The notes beneath the pieces were generated by a model that was given only the letters and a program-made list of their open reading frames with translations, had not been told where the DNA came from and ran no database searches. 64,000 nucleotides of DNA from Nonomuraea endophytica (GTDB taxonomy: Bacteria > Actinomycetota > Actinomycetes > Streptosporangiales > Streptosporangiaceae), in the NCBI RefSeq assembly GCF_014203235.1, contig NZ_JACHIN010000005.1:248001-312000 (forward strand), written 5' to 3'. Shown piece after piece: positions 1 through 8,394 of this stretch. The position numbers and the translations under genes are program-made. How positions within the stretch are numbered: position 1 is the stretch's first letter; each line of letters opens with the position of its first letter.

Positions 1-1799
1 TCGCGTCCGTCGAGCGTGATCCGGACGACCCGGCGGCTGCCCGCGCTCACGAAGTACCTCTTGCCGGACGGCGCCGTCCACTTCACCCCCGCGACCACGT
101 CCCGGCGCAGGCGGCTGCAGTCCCAGCTGCCGGTCCTGGTCGCGGTCGCCGTGCCCACGGTGCGCGCGCCGCGCCGCGTGACCAGGACCGCCCGCACCGA
201 GTTGCCGCCGGTGGCGTCCGACAGCCGCAGGCACATCCACCGCCCGCCGACCCCCTCGGGCAGCCTCCCCGCCCAGAACTCCCACGCCGTCGCCGCCTGG
301 ATCTCCCCCGACGGCCGGTCGAGCACACAGCTCAGCGCCCGCCAGGCGCCGAACCCCTCCGCCAGCGCGTCCAGCTCCCAAGGCCCGTACCGGTTGATGT
401 CGGCGGGTGGCGGCGGCTGGTAGGTGGCACTCGCCGACGACAGCCGCCCGAAGTCCAGCATCGTGTACGGCATGCCGTGCGCGATCTCCGGCGCCCGGAA
501 CCGCAACACCGGCCCCCGCCAGCACCCCTGCCCGGAGGCTGATCCCGTGGCGTCGGCGGTGATCGGAGCGGTGACCCCGTCCTTCAGGCCGACCTTGCGC
601 CAGCGCGGCCCACCGCCCGACAGGGCCGCCGCCGACACCTCGGTCACCCATGGCGGCACCAGATAGCGGTTGCCCCGCGGGGTGGCGAGCAGCTTCAACG
701 GGCTCGTGCCATCAGGCTTGGCCCGAGGCGCAGGCAAAACCTCCAACCCATCCTGCCCACCCGAGACACCCTGCCCACCCGAGACACCCTGCCCACCCGA
801 GACACCCTGCCCACCCGAGACACCCTGCCCACCCGTGGCGCCCAGCCCACCGGCGACCCCCTGCCCGCCAGTGGCGCCCTGACCGCCGGTGGCGCCCTGA
901 CCGGCCGTGGTGCTGTGTCCGGCCGTGGTGCTGTGCCCGCCCCTGGCACCCTGCCCACCGGTGGACGGCTGGCTGGCGGTGGTGGTGTAGCGGGCTATGC
1001 GGTCGTGGCGGCGGAGCAGGACGATCCGGGCTCCGTCCAGCTCGCCCGCGTAGATCAGCTGGACGGGCCCGGAGCCCCAGGCTCGCTGGGCCCGCCGTAC
1101 CAGCTCGACGTCGTCGGTGAGGGAGCCGCGCGGCGGCCAGGAGGCGAGCGTGAGGTCGGTGCCCGTGCGCCAGGCGCCCGCCGCCGCGCGCTCGACCCGC
1201 AGCGGCGCGGCGCTGACCGGCCCGCCTGAGCCGACGTCGGGCGCGGCCACGGCCACCGCGCCGAGCAGCAGGAGGGCGGCGAAGGCGATCCGGACGCGGC
1301 GCAGCGGGCGGCCGTAGACGCGGGCGACGGACGGGTCCAGGGCGAGGGCGCCGTGCGTCTGCTCCACCGCCCGCGCCTCGGCCAGCGCGCCGCCGGGGTC
1401 GGCGGCTCCGGCGCCCGCGAGGATCTCCACCACCTCGGCGGGCGGGCGGCCCTCCAGCAGGAGCATCGCGTAGGCGGCGCGGCCCGCCCCGGTGAGGCCG
1501 TTGAGCTCGCGAAGAAGCGCCACGTCGGACCTGGACACCACGACGGGCACCACCTCGACCGGCCCGAGCCGCCCCGACCACGGCATGAGGCGCAGCCGCA
1601 GCACCCTGCGCAGGAACACGCGGCGCAGGCCGGCCTCGTCCAGCCTGCCGTGGCGGGCGACGGCGGCGGCGGCCAGCCGGTGCGCCCAGGCCAGCCGCCG
1701 GTCCTCGCCGCCGGTCGCGGGCAGGGCGAGGTAGCCGAGCAGGACCAGGTCCCGGTAGGGCTTGGCGAGGATCCGGTTCCCCCGTATGGACCGCCGCAT
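1..1799 (-). CDS. Membrane protein with sigma-like N-terminus and extracellular hexapeptide repeats (3' end cut by window edge)
   Basis: The frame stays open from ATG 1799 to the left edge (at least 599 residues). A GGTGAGG ribosome site precedes the start, and a GTG lies one codon upstream. Residues 1-165 are soluble and Arg-rich. The stretch around residues 95-140 (LNGLTGAGRAAY, then LEGRPPAEVVEIL) resembles a degenerate sigma-70 region 4. A single hydrophobic segment near residues 168-187 should be the only membrane helix. Outside it comes a small domain, then about 11 Gly-rich six-residue units (consensus GGQGVS or GGQGAT), then a long C-terminal domain with Trp and Cys (WRKVGLKDG, GQGCWRG, WDCSRL). 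I know no named family. A cytoplasmic sigma-like head on a membrane-anchored exported domain would fit a signalling or anti-sigma role, but that is inference. The gene is easy to miss because it has no stop inside the window and its antisense frames are open. Confidence 0.75.
   Translation of the reverse strand, partial: MRRSIRGNRILAKPYRDLVLLGYLALPATGGEDRRLAWAHRLAAAAVARHGRLDEAGLRRVFLRRVLRLRLMPWSGRLGPVEVVPVVVSRSDVALLRELNGLTGAGRAAYAMLLLEGRPPAEVVEILAGAGAADPGGALAEARAVEQTHGALALDPSVARVYGRPLRRVRIAFAALLLLGAVAVAAPDVGSGGPVSAAPLRVERAAAGAWRTGTDLTLASWPPRGSLTDDVELVRRAQRAWGSGPVQLIYAGELDGARIVLLRRHDRIARYTTTASQPSTGGQGARGGHSTTAGHSTTAGQGATGGQGATGGQGVAGGLGATGGQGVSGGQGVSGGQGVSGGQGVSGGQDGLEVLPAPRAKPDGTSPLKLLATPRGNRYLVPPWVTEVSAAALSGGGPRWRKVGLKDGVTAPITADATGSASGQGCWRGPVLRFRAPEIAHGMPYTMLDFGRLSSASATYQPPPPADINRYGPWELDALAEGFGAWRALSCVLDRPSGEIQAATAWEFWAGRLPEGVGGRWMCLRLSDATGGNSVRAVLVTRRGARTVGTATATRTGSWDCSRLRRDVVAGVKWTAPSGKRYFVSAGSRRVVRITLDGR
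754..834. repeat. Perfect 18-bp tandem repeat, about 4.5 copies, with degenerate copies to about 967
   Basis: The unit GAGACACCCTGCCCACCC (plus strand) begins at 763, 781, 799 and 817, with a partial unit before it. Diverged units of the same period continue to about position 967. Read on the minus strand inside the membrane-protein gene it encodes the hexapeptide Gly-Gly-Gln-Gly-Val-Ser. Because the period is a multiple of three, copy-number change would keep the frame. The identical copies suggest recent slippage. Confidence 0.9.
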
Positions 1800-1903
1800 C
1801 ACGACCTCACCGCCTGTGTTCGCATGCCTGCATATTGTGACTAGGAAGGTACGGCAGGCATTGCGGCCGTGAGGGCGTTATCAGGAAATCTCCACCGGCT
1901 GCC

Positions 1904-1979
1904 TCAACGCTGAAACTTCAACCCCCAGGAAAAGCTCATGCCCCCGACCTGCCAGAACATAAGCCGTCTTCAGCGTTGA
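1904..1979. promoter_or_regulatory. Long-range inverted repeat in the leader of the M23 gene
   Basis: TCAACGCTGAA (1904-1914) is exactly complementary to TTCAGCGTTGA (1969-1979). Pairing extends by GCC/GGC if one base is bulged. The 297-bp gap between the two divergent genes holds no gene. It has a second GC-rich dyad near 1997-2037. The region could form a structured 5' leader for the peptidase or hold an operator. I could not match it to a known riboswitch. Confidence 0.4.
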
Positions 1980-2096
1980 AGGCGGATTTATCAGCGTATT
2001 GGGGTGGCCGCCACCGAGGGTGGTTGTTGCCCCACCGCGGACTGGTGGACGGTACACGGCGAGAGACCGCCTCCGGAGTGAGAAGGAGAGCCTTCG

Positions 2097-3377
2097 ATGA
2101 GGCACCGCCGTTTATCCACCGTTCTCGCAGTCATCGTCCTTACCGCCGCGTCCATGGGCGCGGCGGCTCCCACCGCCCAGCCCGACCTGGACTCGACCGT
2201 CGTCCAGCTCATGACCGCCCGCAGCCAGGCCGACGGCTCCAGACTCGCCGCCGCCGGCGCCGGCACCGAAGTGAACGTGCAGCGCCGCAGTCCGCGGGGC
2301 GACTGGGTGTTCGGCTCCTCGGTGATCAAGGCGCCCAACGTCGAGGGCGCCTACCCCGAGGGCTGGCTCTTCGTCGCCCAGCGCACCGCCGCCGGATGGA
2401 AGGCCGGTCTGGACGGCACGCCCGAGTTCGCCGCCCTGGCCCAGCAGGCGCCCGCCTCCGTGGTCAGCGACGGCGAGAAGCGTACCTTCGCCGCCAACAC
2501 CAAGGCCCAGACCCAGGCGCAGGCCGCACCCACCGGCCTGTCCCTGCCCTACCCGCAGGGCGCCTCCTGGAAGATCATCGGCGGGCCGCACGGCTGGTCG
2601 GGCCAGCCCAGGCCGTGGAGCTCGATCGACCTCGACAGCCGGGCCAGCGACCGCAGCGTGCTCGCCGCGCAGTCCGGCCGCGCCTACTGGGTCTGCTCCA
2701 ACGGCGGGCACATCCGCATCATCCACGACAACGGCTGGACCACCGAGTACTACCACCTGCTCAACGAGATCCGCCCCAACGGCACCCAGCTCAAGATGGG
2801 CGACTACCTCGGCCTGACCAGCACCCGCATCCCCTGCGGCGGCTCGGCGGGCAGCAACCACGTGCACTTCGCGCTGAAGAGCGGCTCCTCGTGGGTCGCG
2901 CTTCAGGACAAGACCATCGGCGGCTGGACCTACTTCGAGGGCTCCGGCGCGTACGGCGGCGGCGCCCGCAGAGGCACCACCACCCGCTACGTCGGCGACT
3001 GGATCCAGAACTACGGCCCGGAGACCCCCGGCGGCCGCACGTTCGAGAACGCGGCCAACGTGGACGTCGCCGACCTGGGCCAGGGCGAGTCCCCGATCAC
3101 GGTCACCGGCGTGCCCGGCAACGCGCCCGCCACGCTGAGCGTCTACGCGGACGTCCACCACGGCTGGCGCGGTGACCTGCAGCTCGACCTCGTCAGCCCG
3201 ACCGGCGTGGTCTACCGGCTGCGCGATCCGGCGCCGGACGACGACGGCACGATCATCCACGAGACGTACACGAAGAACGCCGCCGATTCGCCCGCGAACG
3301 GCACCTGGCGGCTGCGGGTCAAGGACGTCGACTCCAACCACTCGGGCTATATCGACGCCTGGAGCCTGACTTTCTGA
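2097..3377 (+). CDS. Secreted LasA/beta-lytic-type M23 metallopeptidase with C-terminal P-domain
   Basis: A cell-wall-lytic zinc endopeptidase of the M23A type, 426 aa. Residues 1-24 form a signal peptide with cleavage near AAA. A pro-region of about 120 residues follows, then the catalytic domain (about 145-305). His165, Asp178 and His257 match the three zinc ligands of LasA, with the same 13-residue His-Asp spacing. His220 and His255 (HVH motif) match the catalytic histidines. Residues 315-426 look like a proprotein-convertase P-domain (TFENAANVDV to YIDAWSLTF), an add-on beta-sandwich seen on secreted actinobacterial proteases. The ATG has an AAGGAGAG site just upstream. It should cleave glycine-containing peptide bonds in peptidoglycan cross-bridges or proteins. 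The exact substrate is not visible. Confidence 0.88.
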   Translation: MRHRRLSTVLAVIVLTAASMGAAAPTAQPDLDSTVVQLMTARSQADGSRLAAAGAGTEVNVQRRSPRGDWVFGSSVIKAPNVEGAYPEGWLFVAQRTAAGWKAGLDGTPEFAALAQQAPASVVSDGEKRTFAANTKAQTQAQAAPTGLSLPYPQGASWKIIGGPHGWSGQPRPWSSIDLDSRASDRSVLAAQSGRAYWVCSNGGHIRIIHDNGWTTEYYHLLNEIRPNGTQLKMGDYLGLTSTRIPCGGSAGSNHVHFALKSGSSWVALQDKTIGGWTYFEGSGAYGGGARRGTTTRYVGDWIQNYGPETPGGRTFENAANVDVADLGQGESPITVTGVPGNAPATLSVYADVHHGWRGDLQLDLVSPTGVVYRLRDPAPDDDGTIIHETYTKNAADSPANGTWRLRVKDVDSNHSGYIDAWSLTF

Positions 3378-3430
3378 CACATGCGCTGTAAATTCGGGCT
3401 GATCACTCCTGAAACAGGGGAGTTGTCCCG

Positions 3431-4318
3431 ATGGATCAGCATTTTGACCGCTTACTCCGTGACGCGATCACCGCGCGCGGACTCAGCCTGGAGCGCCTGC
3501 ACGCCCGCCTGTCCCAGCGCGGCATCAAGGTCAGCCTGGCCAGCCTCAGCAACTGGCAGCGCGGGAAGTGCCGCCCGGAGCGATCGCAGTCGCTCCGGGC
3601 ACTCCACGCGCTGGAGGAGATCCTCGCCCTGCCGGGCGACACTCTCATCGCCAGCCTGGGTCCGCCCAGGCCGAGGGGACGCTGGGTGAGCCATGTGCCG
3701 GGCGCGGTGCCGTACCGCGATCTGTGCCCTGAAGCGGGGAGCCTGCAGCGGCTCCTCGGCGAGATCAAGAACGTCACCGACGGACAGCTCGCGCTGCTGT
3801 CCTACCACGACCACATCACCACGGGGACGGACCGCGACGAGCGCTCGGTGCGCACCCGGGCGGTCTTCCAGGCCCGCTCGGACGGCGTGGACCGGCACGT
3901 GGCCATCCACTACAACGAGCGCTCGCACCTGCCCGAGGACTTCTCCGCGTCGTTCTGCAGGCTGGGCCGGGTCAAGAAGGACGAGCCGGCCGGGCTGACG
4001 GCACTGGAGCTGCTGTTCGACCGGCCCCTGGCGGCCGGGGAGACCTATGTGGTGGAGTACGAGTTCCGCTACAGGAAACGCGGGCCGCAGGCGCTGTTCT
4101 ACAACCGGTGGTTCCGCTTCCCCGCGCACGCGTACCTGCTGACCGTGCAGTTCGCGCCGGGGGCGACGCCGGTGCGCTGCTTCCGCACGCACCAGCCGAC
4201 GACCGCGACCCCGCCCGCCGACGTGGGCGAGTTACGGCTGAGCGGCTGGGACTCGGTGCACATCGCCGACGTCGAGGTACGGCCCGGCGTGCACGGCGTC
4301 CGGTGGGAGTGGGCCTAG
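3431..4318 (+). CDS. XRE-like helix-turn-helix regulator with unknown C-terminal domain
   Basis: 295 aa. Residues 1-85 carry a lambda-repressor-like HTH: LRDAITARGLSLERLHARLS, then SLASLSNWQRGKCRPERS, the usual recognition-helix pattern. The rest has no motif I recognise. It is a soluble, probably beta-rich ligand-binding or partner domain ending in Trp. A GGGGAG site lies 8 nt before ATG. The gene ends tail-to-tail with the potassium channel, sharing the palindrome CTAG so that the two stop codons overlap by 4 nt. Confidence 0.7.
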   Translation: MDQHFDRLLRDAITARGLSLERLHARLSQRGIKVSLASLSNWQRGKCRPERSQSLRALHALEEILALPGDTLIASLGPPRPRGRWVSHVPGAVPYRDLCPEAGSLQRLLGEIKNVTDGQLALLSYHDHITTGTDRDERSVRTRAVFQARSDGVDRHVAIHYNERSHLPEDFSASFCRLGRVKKDEPAGLTALELLFDRPLAAGETYVVEYEFRYRKRGPQALFYNRWFRFPAHAYLLTVQFAPGATPVRCFRTHQPTTATPPADVGELRLSGWDSVHIADVEVRPGVHGVRWEWA

Positions 4319-4809
4319 CGATCCTCGCGGATCATGGCGGCCCGGTAGGCGCCGACCAGGGACGCGAGGATCACCAGGTCGAAGATGATCTGCGTGGCGA
4401 CCAGCGCGCGGGCCAGTTGCCCGACCGCGTGCACGTCGCCGAAGCCGACGGTGGCGATGGTGGAGACGGTGAAGTACAGGGCGTCGGTGCGCGTGCGCAG
4501 GCCCGCGAACTGGGCCGGGTCGATCGTGGCCACCATGAGGTAGCCGAGGGCGAAGAAAATCGTCACCACGTACACGATCAGCAGGAGCGTGCGCAGCCTG
4601 GCCTTCTTGTCGTGGTGGGCGACCGCGATCGTGTGCCGGCCGAACACCCAGACCAGCACCAGCACGCCGAGCATGAACAGCGCGGCCGCCACGCCGAGCC
4701 GCGCCACGCTGGAGCCGTCGCCCAGCGGGATCAGGTAGTAGAGCGCGACGAGCCCGGCCACGACGGCCAGGTGCTGGAGGGCGGTCAACAACCAGCGATG
4801 ATCGGCCAT
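4315..4809 (-). CDS. Two-pore-type potassium channel subunit (ion channel family)
   Basis: 164 aa with four predicted membrane helices (about 8-27, 36-57, 74-95, 132-157) and a pore loop. The selectivity filter is residues 120-125, TVGFGD, the standard K+ filter with Phe in place of Tyr. It belongs to the Ion_trans_2 class and should form a tetrameric membrane channel. No RCK/TrkA-N regulatory domain is fused or adjacent. The helices before the pore pair make it look like a small 4-TM voltage-insensitive channel. Confidence 0.85.
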   Translation of the reverse strand: MADHRWLLTALQHLAVVAGLVALYYLIPLGDGSSVARLGVAAALFMLGVLVLVWVFGRHTIAVAHHDKKARLRTLLLIVYVVTIFFALGYLMVATIDPAQFAGLRTRTDALYFTVSTIATVGFGDVHAVGQLARALVATQIIFDLVILASLVGAYRAAMIREDR

Positions 4810-4872
4810 GACTCACTGTGACCGCACGACGGGCACGGCTTCGGCCGGGACACGCCGGGGTAGTGGGAAAAC

Positions 4873-6084
4873 GTGAAGGTGCTCCTGCTCACGATGGGCA
4901 GCCGGGGGGACGTGCAGCCGTACGTCGCGCTGGCGCGCGGGCTGCTGGCCGCCGGGCACGAGCCGGTCGTGGCGGGGCCGCGGCGGTTCGGGTCGCTGGC
5001 GGCGCCGTACGGGATCGCTTTCGAGCCGTTGCCCGATGAGATGCTCGACCTTCAGGACCAGGTCAAGGGGCAGGGGGCGGGCGCGGCCATCACGGCGGCG
5101 CGCTCGGTGAAGCCGATGGTGCGCCAGGTGCTGGACGCGGAGGCGGCGCTGATCGAGCCCGGCCCCGACGTGATCGTCTACCACCCGAAGGCGCTCGGCG
5201 GGCCCTACCTGGCGGAGAAGGCCGGGATCCCGTCGCTGGCGGGGCTGCTGCTGCCGCTCTACGTGCCAACCGCCGACTTCGCCTCCCCCATCCTCCCGGT
5301 ACGGCTGCCGCCCGCCGTCAACCGGGCCACCTGGCGGGTCGCGGCGGCGGTCGAGGCGCCCTACCGCTCGGTGGTGCGCACGTGGCGGACGGAGGTCCTG
5401 GGCCTGTGCGAGGGCTTCCGCCCGGCGGCGGAGCTGATCGCGGCCGGGCCGGTGCTGCACGCGTGGAGCCCCCGCCTGCTGCCGGCGCCCGCCGACTGGC
5501 CCCCGCAGGCGGATCCGATCGGCTTCTGGATCCTGCCCGCCGCCGACTGGACCCCGCCCGAGCGGCTGGCCGCGTTCCTGGAGGAGGGGCCGCCGCCCGT
5601 CTACGCGGGGTTCGGCAGCATGGCCGGGCGGGATCCGCGCGGTCTGGCGGCGACCGTCGTGGAGGCGGCGCGCCTGGCCGGACGGCGGGCGATCCTGGCG
5701 ACGGGCTGGGGCGGCCTGCGTACCGACGAGGAGAGCGAGGACGTGCTGGTGATCGAGGAGGCGCCGCACGACTGGCTGCTGCCGCGCGTGGCCGTGGCGC
5801 TGCACCACGGCGGCATCGGCACCGTCGCGGCGGCCCTGCGCGCCGGGGTCCCGCAGGTCGTCCGCCCTTTCCTCGGCGACCAGCCGTTCTGGGCCGACCG
5901 CCTGCACCGGCTGGGCGTCGCGCCCCCGCCACTGCGGGGACGGCCGCGCGCGCCCGAGGTGGCCGCCGCGTTCGCGGCCGCCCTGGAGCTATCCGGTACG
6001 GCGGCCGCCGTCGCCGCCGACGTGGCCACGGAGGACGGCGTGGCCGAGGCGGTCTCCCGCATCGAAACGCTCGCGGCCCGCTAG
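4873..6084 (+). CDS. GT1 glycosyltransferase, sterol 3-beta-glucosyltransferase/macrolide GT-like
   Basis: 403 aa. The N-terminus carries the family's MGSRGDVQP motif (residues 8-16) that shapes the acceptor fold. The C-terminal half has the nucleotide-sugar site HHGGIGTVAAAL followed by GVPQVVRPFLGDQPFWA (about residues 309-340). The length and GT-B layout match UGT80/CalG-type enzymes. It should transfer a sugar from UDP- or TDP-sugar to a lipid or polyketide alcohol. No biosynthetic cluster surrounds it, so the acceptor is unknown. The start is GTG 4873 (MKVLLLTMGSRG), which places the motif at the usual position. Confidence 0.85.
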   Translation: MKVLLLTMGSRGDVQPYVALARGLLAAGHEPVVAGPRRFGSLAAPYGIAFEPLPDEMLDLQDQVKGQGAGAAITAARSVKPMVRQVLDAEAALIEPGPDVIVYHPKALGGPYLAEKAGIPSLAGLLLPLYVPTADFASPILPVRLPPAVNRATWRVAAAVEAPYRSVVRTWRTEVLGLCEGFRPAAELIAAGPVLHAWSPRLLPAPADWPPQADPIGFWILPAADWTPPERLAAFLEEGPPPVYAGFGSMAGRDPRGLAATVVEAARLAGRRAILATGWGGLRTDEESEDVLVIEEAPHDWLLPRVAVALHHGGIGTVAAALRAGVPQVVRPFLGDQPFWADRLHRLGVAPPPLRGRPRAPEVAAAFAAALELSGTAAAVAADVATEDGVAEAVSRIETLAAR

Positions 6085-6086
6085 GT

Positions 6087-6716
6087 TCATTCCTTCCTGA
6101 GGGCGGCGCGCCCCTCCGCGGCGCCGACGAAGCGCATCTTGCCCAGCGGCACCTCGGCCGGGCTCGGGTCGGGCGCCTGGCGGCGCTGCGGGCGCGGGCC
6201 GTCGCTGGGCAGCACGTACGGCCGCTTGAGCACCTCGTCCAGGATGAAGACGGTCTCCGTGGCCTTGACCGCGGGAATGCCCGCCAGCCGGTCGGTGACC
6301 AGCGTGTGCACCTCGGCCACGTCGGACACCCGCACCTGGATCATGGCGTCGTGCTGCCCGGTGGTGATGGCGCAGTACTCCACCTCCGGCATCCGGGCCA
6401 GCTCCGCGCGGAACTGCTTCCACATCTGCTGCCGCACGGTCACGAAGATGAGCGCGGTGATGCCGAGCCCGGCCCGCACGTGGTCGATCTCGGCGGTGAA
6501 GCGCTTGATGGCGCCGTCGGCGCGCAGGGCCTCGAAGCGGGTGTAGGCGTTCGCCCGCGAGATCCCCACCCGTTCGGCCAGCGCGGCGACCGAGATGCGG
6601 CCGTTCTCGCGCAGGACCTGCAGGATCTTCAAATGGACGGCGTCCAGCTCAAGGCCGATGCCGATCCGTCCAGACCGCAACCCACTCTCTCCACCATTTC
6701 TGGAAATTTCCGTCAC
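6087..6716 (-). CDS. Lrp/AsnC-family transcriptional regulator
   Basis: About 209 aa. An AsnC-type winged helix (LDAVHLKILQVLRENGRIS, then LAERVGISRANAYTRFEAL) is followed by a RAM ligand-binding domain (about 95-175) and an unusual basic Pro-rich tail of some 35 residues. Lrp proteins sense amino acids and control transport or catabolism. This one is divergent from the peptide ABC operon 100 bp away, so it is the natural candidate regulator. The start is uncertain: GTG 6716, GTG 6725, TTG 6737 and TTG 6680 are all possible. I prefer 6716 because GAGGAG lies upstream. Confidence 0.85.
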   Translation of the reverse strand: MTEISRNGGESGLRSGRIGIGLELDAVHLKILQVLRENGRISVAALAERVGISRANAYTRFEALRADGAIKRFTAEIDHVRAGLGITALIFVTVRQQMWKQFRAELARMPEVEYCAITTGQHDAMIQVRVSDVAEVHTLVTDRLAGIPAVKATETVFILDEVLKRPYVLPSDGPRPQRRQAPDPSPAEVPLGKMRFVGAAEGRAALRKE

Positions 6717-6816
6717 CAGTACCACACTCCTCGACAAACCGTCTCACCGACGTGACACGGGCTGGACGTTCTGCCGGACAATCCACGACAACTTTCACAG
6801 AATATCTGGAGGACCC

Positions 6817-8394
6817 ATGGCGACCCGCTCGCAGACGGCGGCTGTACTGCTCGCCGGTGCACTCGCCCTCGCCGCCTGCGGAAGCGGCGGCTCCAAGACC
6901 CCCGCCGCCGGCGGCGCCGCAGGCAAGACCCTCGTCATCGACACCTCCTTCGACCTGAAGACCGGCGACCCCGGCCGCACCTACGAGCCGACCGGCCTCA
7001 TCATCGGCAAGGCGGCCTACGAGACACTTCTCACCTTCGACGGCGCCGACGTGACCAAGCCCGTCCCCGCGCTGGCCGAGTCGTACGAGCTGTCGCAGGA
7101 CGGCAAGACGCTCACGCTCAAGCTGAAGCAGGGCGCGGTCTTCGCCGACGGCTCCCCGGTCACCGCCGACGACGTGGTCTTCTCCCTGACCCGCGTGCGC
7201 GACATGAAGGGCACCCCGTCGTTCCTGCTGGACGGCGTGGAGGTGGCCAAGGACGGCGACTCGACGATCAAGCTGACGTCGAAGGCGGCCAACCCGGCGC
7301 TGCCGTTCATCCTGCCGAACCCCGCGCTCGGGATCATCAACAGCAAGGTCGCCCAGCAGCACGGCGCGACCACCGACGCCAAGGACAAGGCCGAGCAGTA
7401 CCTGAACTCGGCCTCCCTCGGCTCCGGCCCCTACGCGATCGAGTCGTTCAACGTCAGCAGCCAGGTCGTGCTCAAGGCCAACCCGAAGTACTACGGGACC
7501 AAGCCCGCCTACGACAAGGTCGTCATCCGCAACGTCGAGGCGGCCACGCAGAAGCTGAACGTCCAGCGCGGCGACAGCCAGGTGGCGCTCAACCTGTCCG
7601 GCGACCAGGTCACCGGCATGCCGAACACGCTGCAGGTCAAGAAGACCGCCTCGGCCAACGTCATCTTCCTGCTGGCCAACCAGGACTCCGCGATCAGCAA
7701 GACCACCACGAACGCCAAGTTCGTCGAGGCCGTGCGCAAGGGCGTCGACTACGCGGGCCTGCTGGAGCTGGCCGGCGAGGGCTCGACGCAGGCGCCCGGC
7801 GTGATCCCGTCGCAGCTGCTCGGCGCGCTGCCCGCCGACCAGGCCGCCAAGCGGGACGTCGAGGGCGCCAAGGCCGCGCTGGCCGCCAGCGGGCTGTCCA
7901 ACCCGAGCGTCAAGCTGGAGTACCCGAGCGAGCTGACCGTCAACGGCCTGTCCTTCCAGCCGCTGGCCGAGCGCATCCAGGCCAACCTCAAGGAGGTCGG
8001 CATCACGGTCGAACTGGCCCCGGCGCCGGTCGCCACCGCCCTGGACAACTACCGCAACGGCAAGGAGGAGATGGGCCTGTGGTACTGGGGCCCTGACTAC
8101 CCGGACCCCAGCGACTACCTGGCCTTCCTGCCCGGCAAGACCGTCGGCCTGCGCGCCGGATGGAAGCCCGGCGCGGCCAAGGAGATCGAGGCGGCCGGAG
8201 ACAAGGCGGCGGTCACCATCGGCGACGACGCCCGCAAGACCGTCTACCGGGACGTCCAGACCAAGCTCAACGCGGGCGGCCCGTTCGTCCCGCTGATCCA
8301 GCCGAGCCAGAACATCGTGACCGCCGCCACGGTGACCGGCCTCGAGTACCACCCGGTCTGGACCGTCGACGTGGCCGACCTCGGCGTGAAGTGA
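6817..8394 (+). CDS. Peptide ABC transporter substrate-binding lipoprotein (SBP family 5)
   Basis: 525 aa. The start is ATG 6817, with GGAGG at 6808-6812. Residues 1-20 are a lipoprotein signal peptide with lipobox LAAC and Cys21 as the lipidated residue. The mature part has the family-5 pattern (ALAESYELSQDGKTLTLKL, then GSPVTADDVVFSLTR; LWYWGPDYPDPSDYLAFL near the end). It binds di- or oligopeptides, or related amides, outside the membrane and delivers them to the permeases encoded next. It is the first gene of a six-gene chain in which every junction overlaps by 4 nt. Confidence 0.93.
   Translation: MATRSQTAAVLLAGALALAACGSGGSKTPAAGGAAGKTLVIDTSFDLKTGDPGRTYEPTGLIIGKAAYETLLTFDGADVTKPVPALAESYELSQDGKTLTLKLKQGAVFADGSPVTADDVVFSLTRVRDMKGTPSFLLDGVEVAKDGDSTIKLTSKAANPALPFILPNPALGIINSKVAQQHGATTDAKDKAEQYLNSASLGSGPYAIESFNVSSQVVLKANPKYYGTKPAYDKVVIRNVEAATQKLNVQRGDSQVALNLSGDQVTGMPNTLQVKKTASANVIFLLANQDSAISKTTTNAKFVEAVRKGVDYAGLLELAGEGSTQAPGVIPSQLLGALPADQAAKRDVEGAKAALAASGLSNPSVKLEYPSELTVNGLSFQPLAERIQANLKEVGITVELAPAPVATALDNYRNGKEEMGLWYWGPDYPDPSDYLAFLPGKTVGLRAGWKPGAAKEIEAAGDKAAVTIGDDARKTVYRDVQTKLNAGGPFVPLIQPSQNIVTAATVTGLEYHPVWTVDVADLGVK

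Noticed and set aside
754..967. CRISPR array from the short tandem repeats
   Set aside because: The repeats are contiguous 18-bp units without spacers and lie inside a coding frame.
1861..2096. c-di-AMP (ydaO) riboswitch before the M23 gene
   Set aside because: Context is suggestive, but the conserved blocks could not be found by eye.
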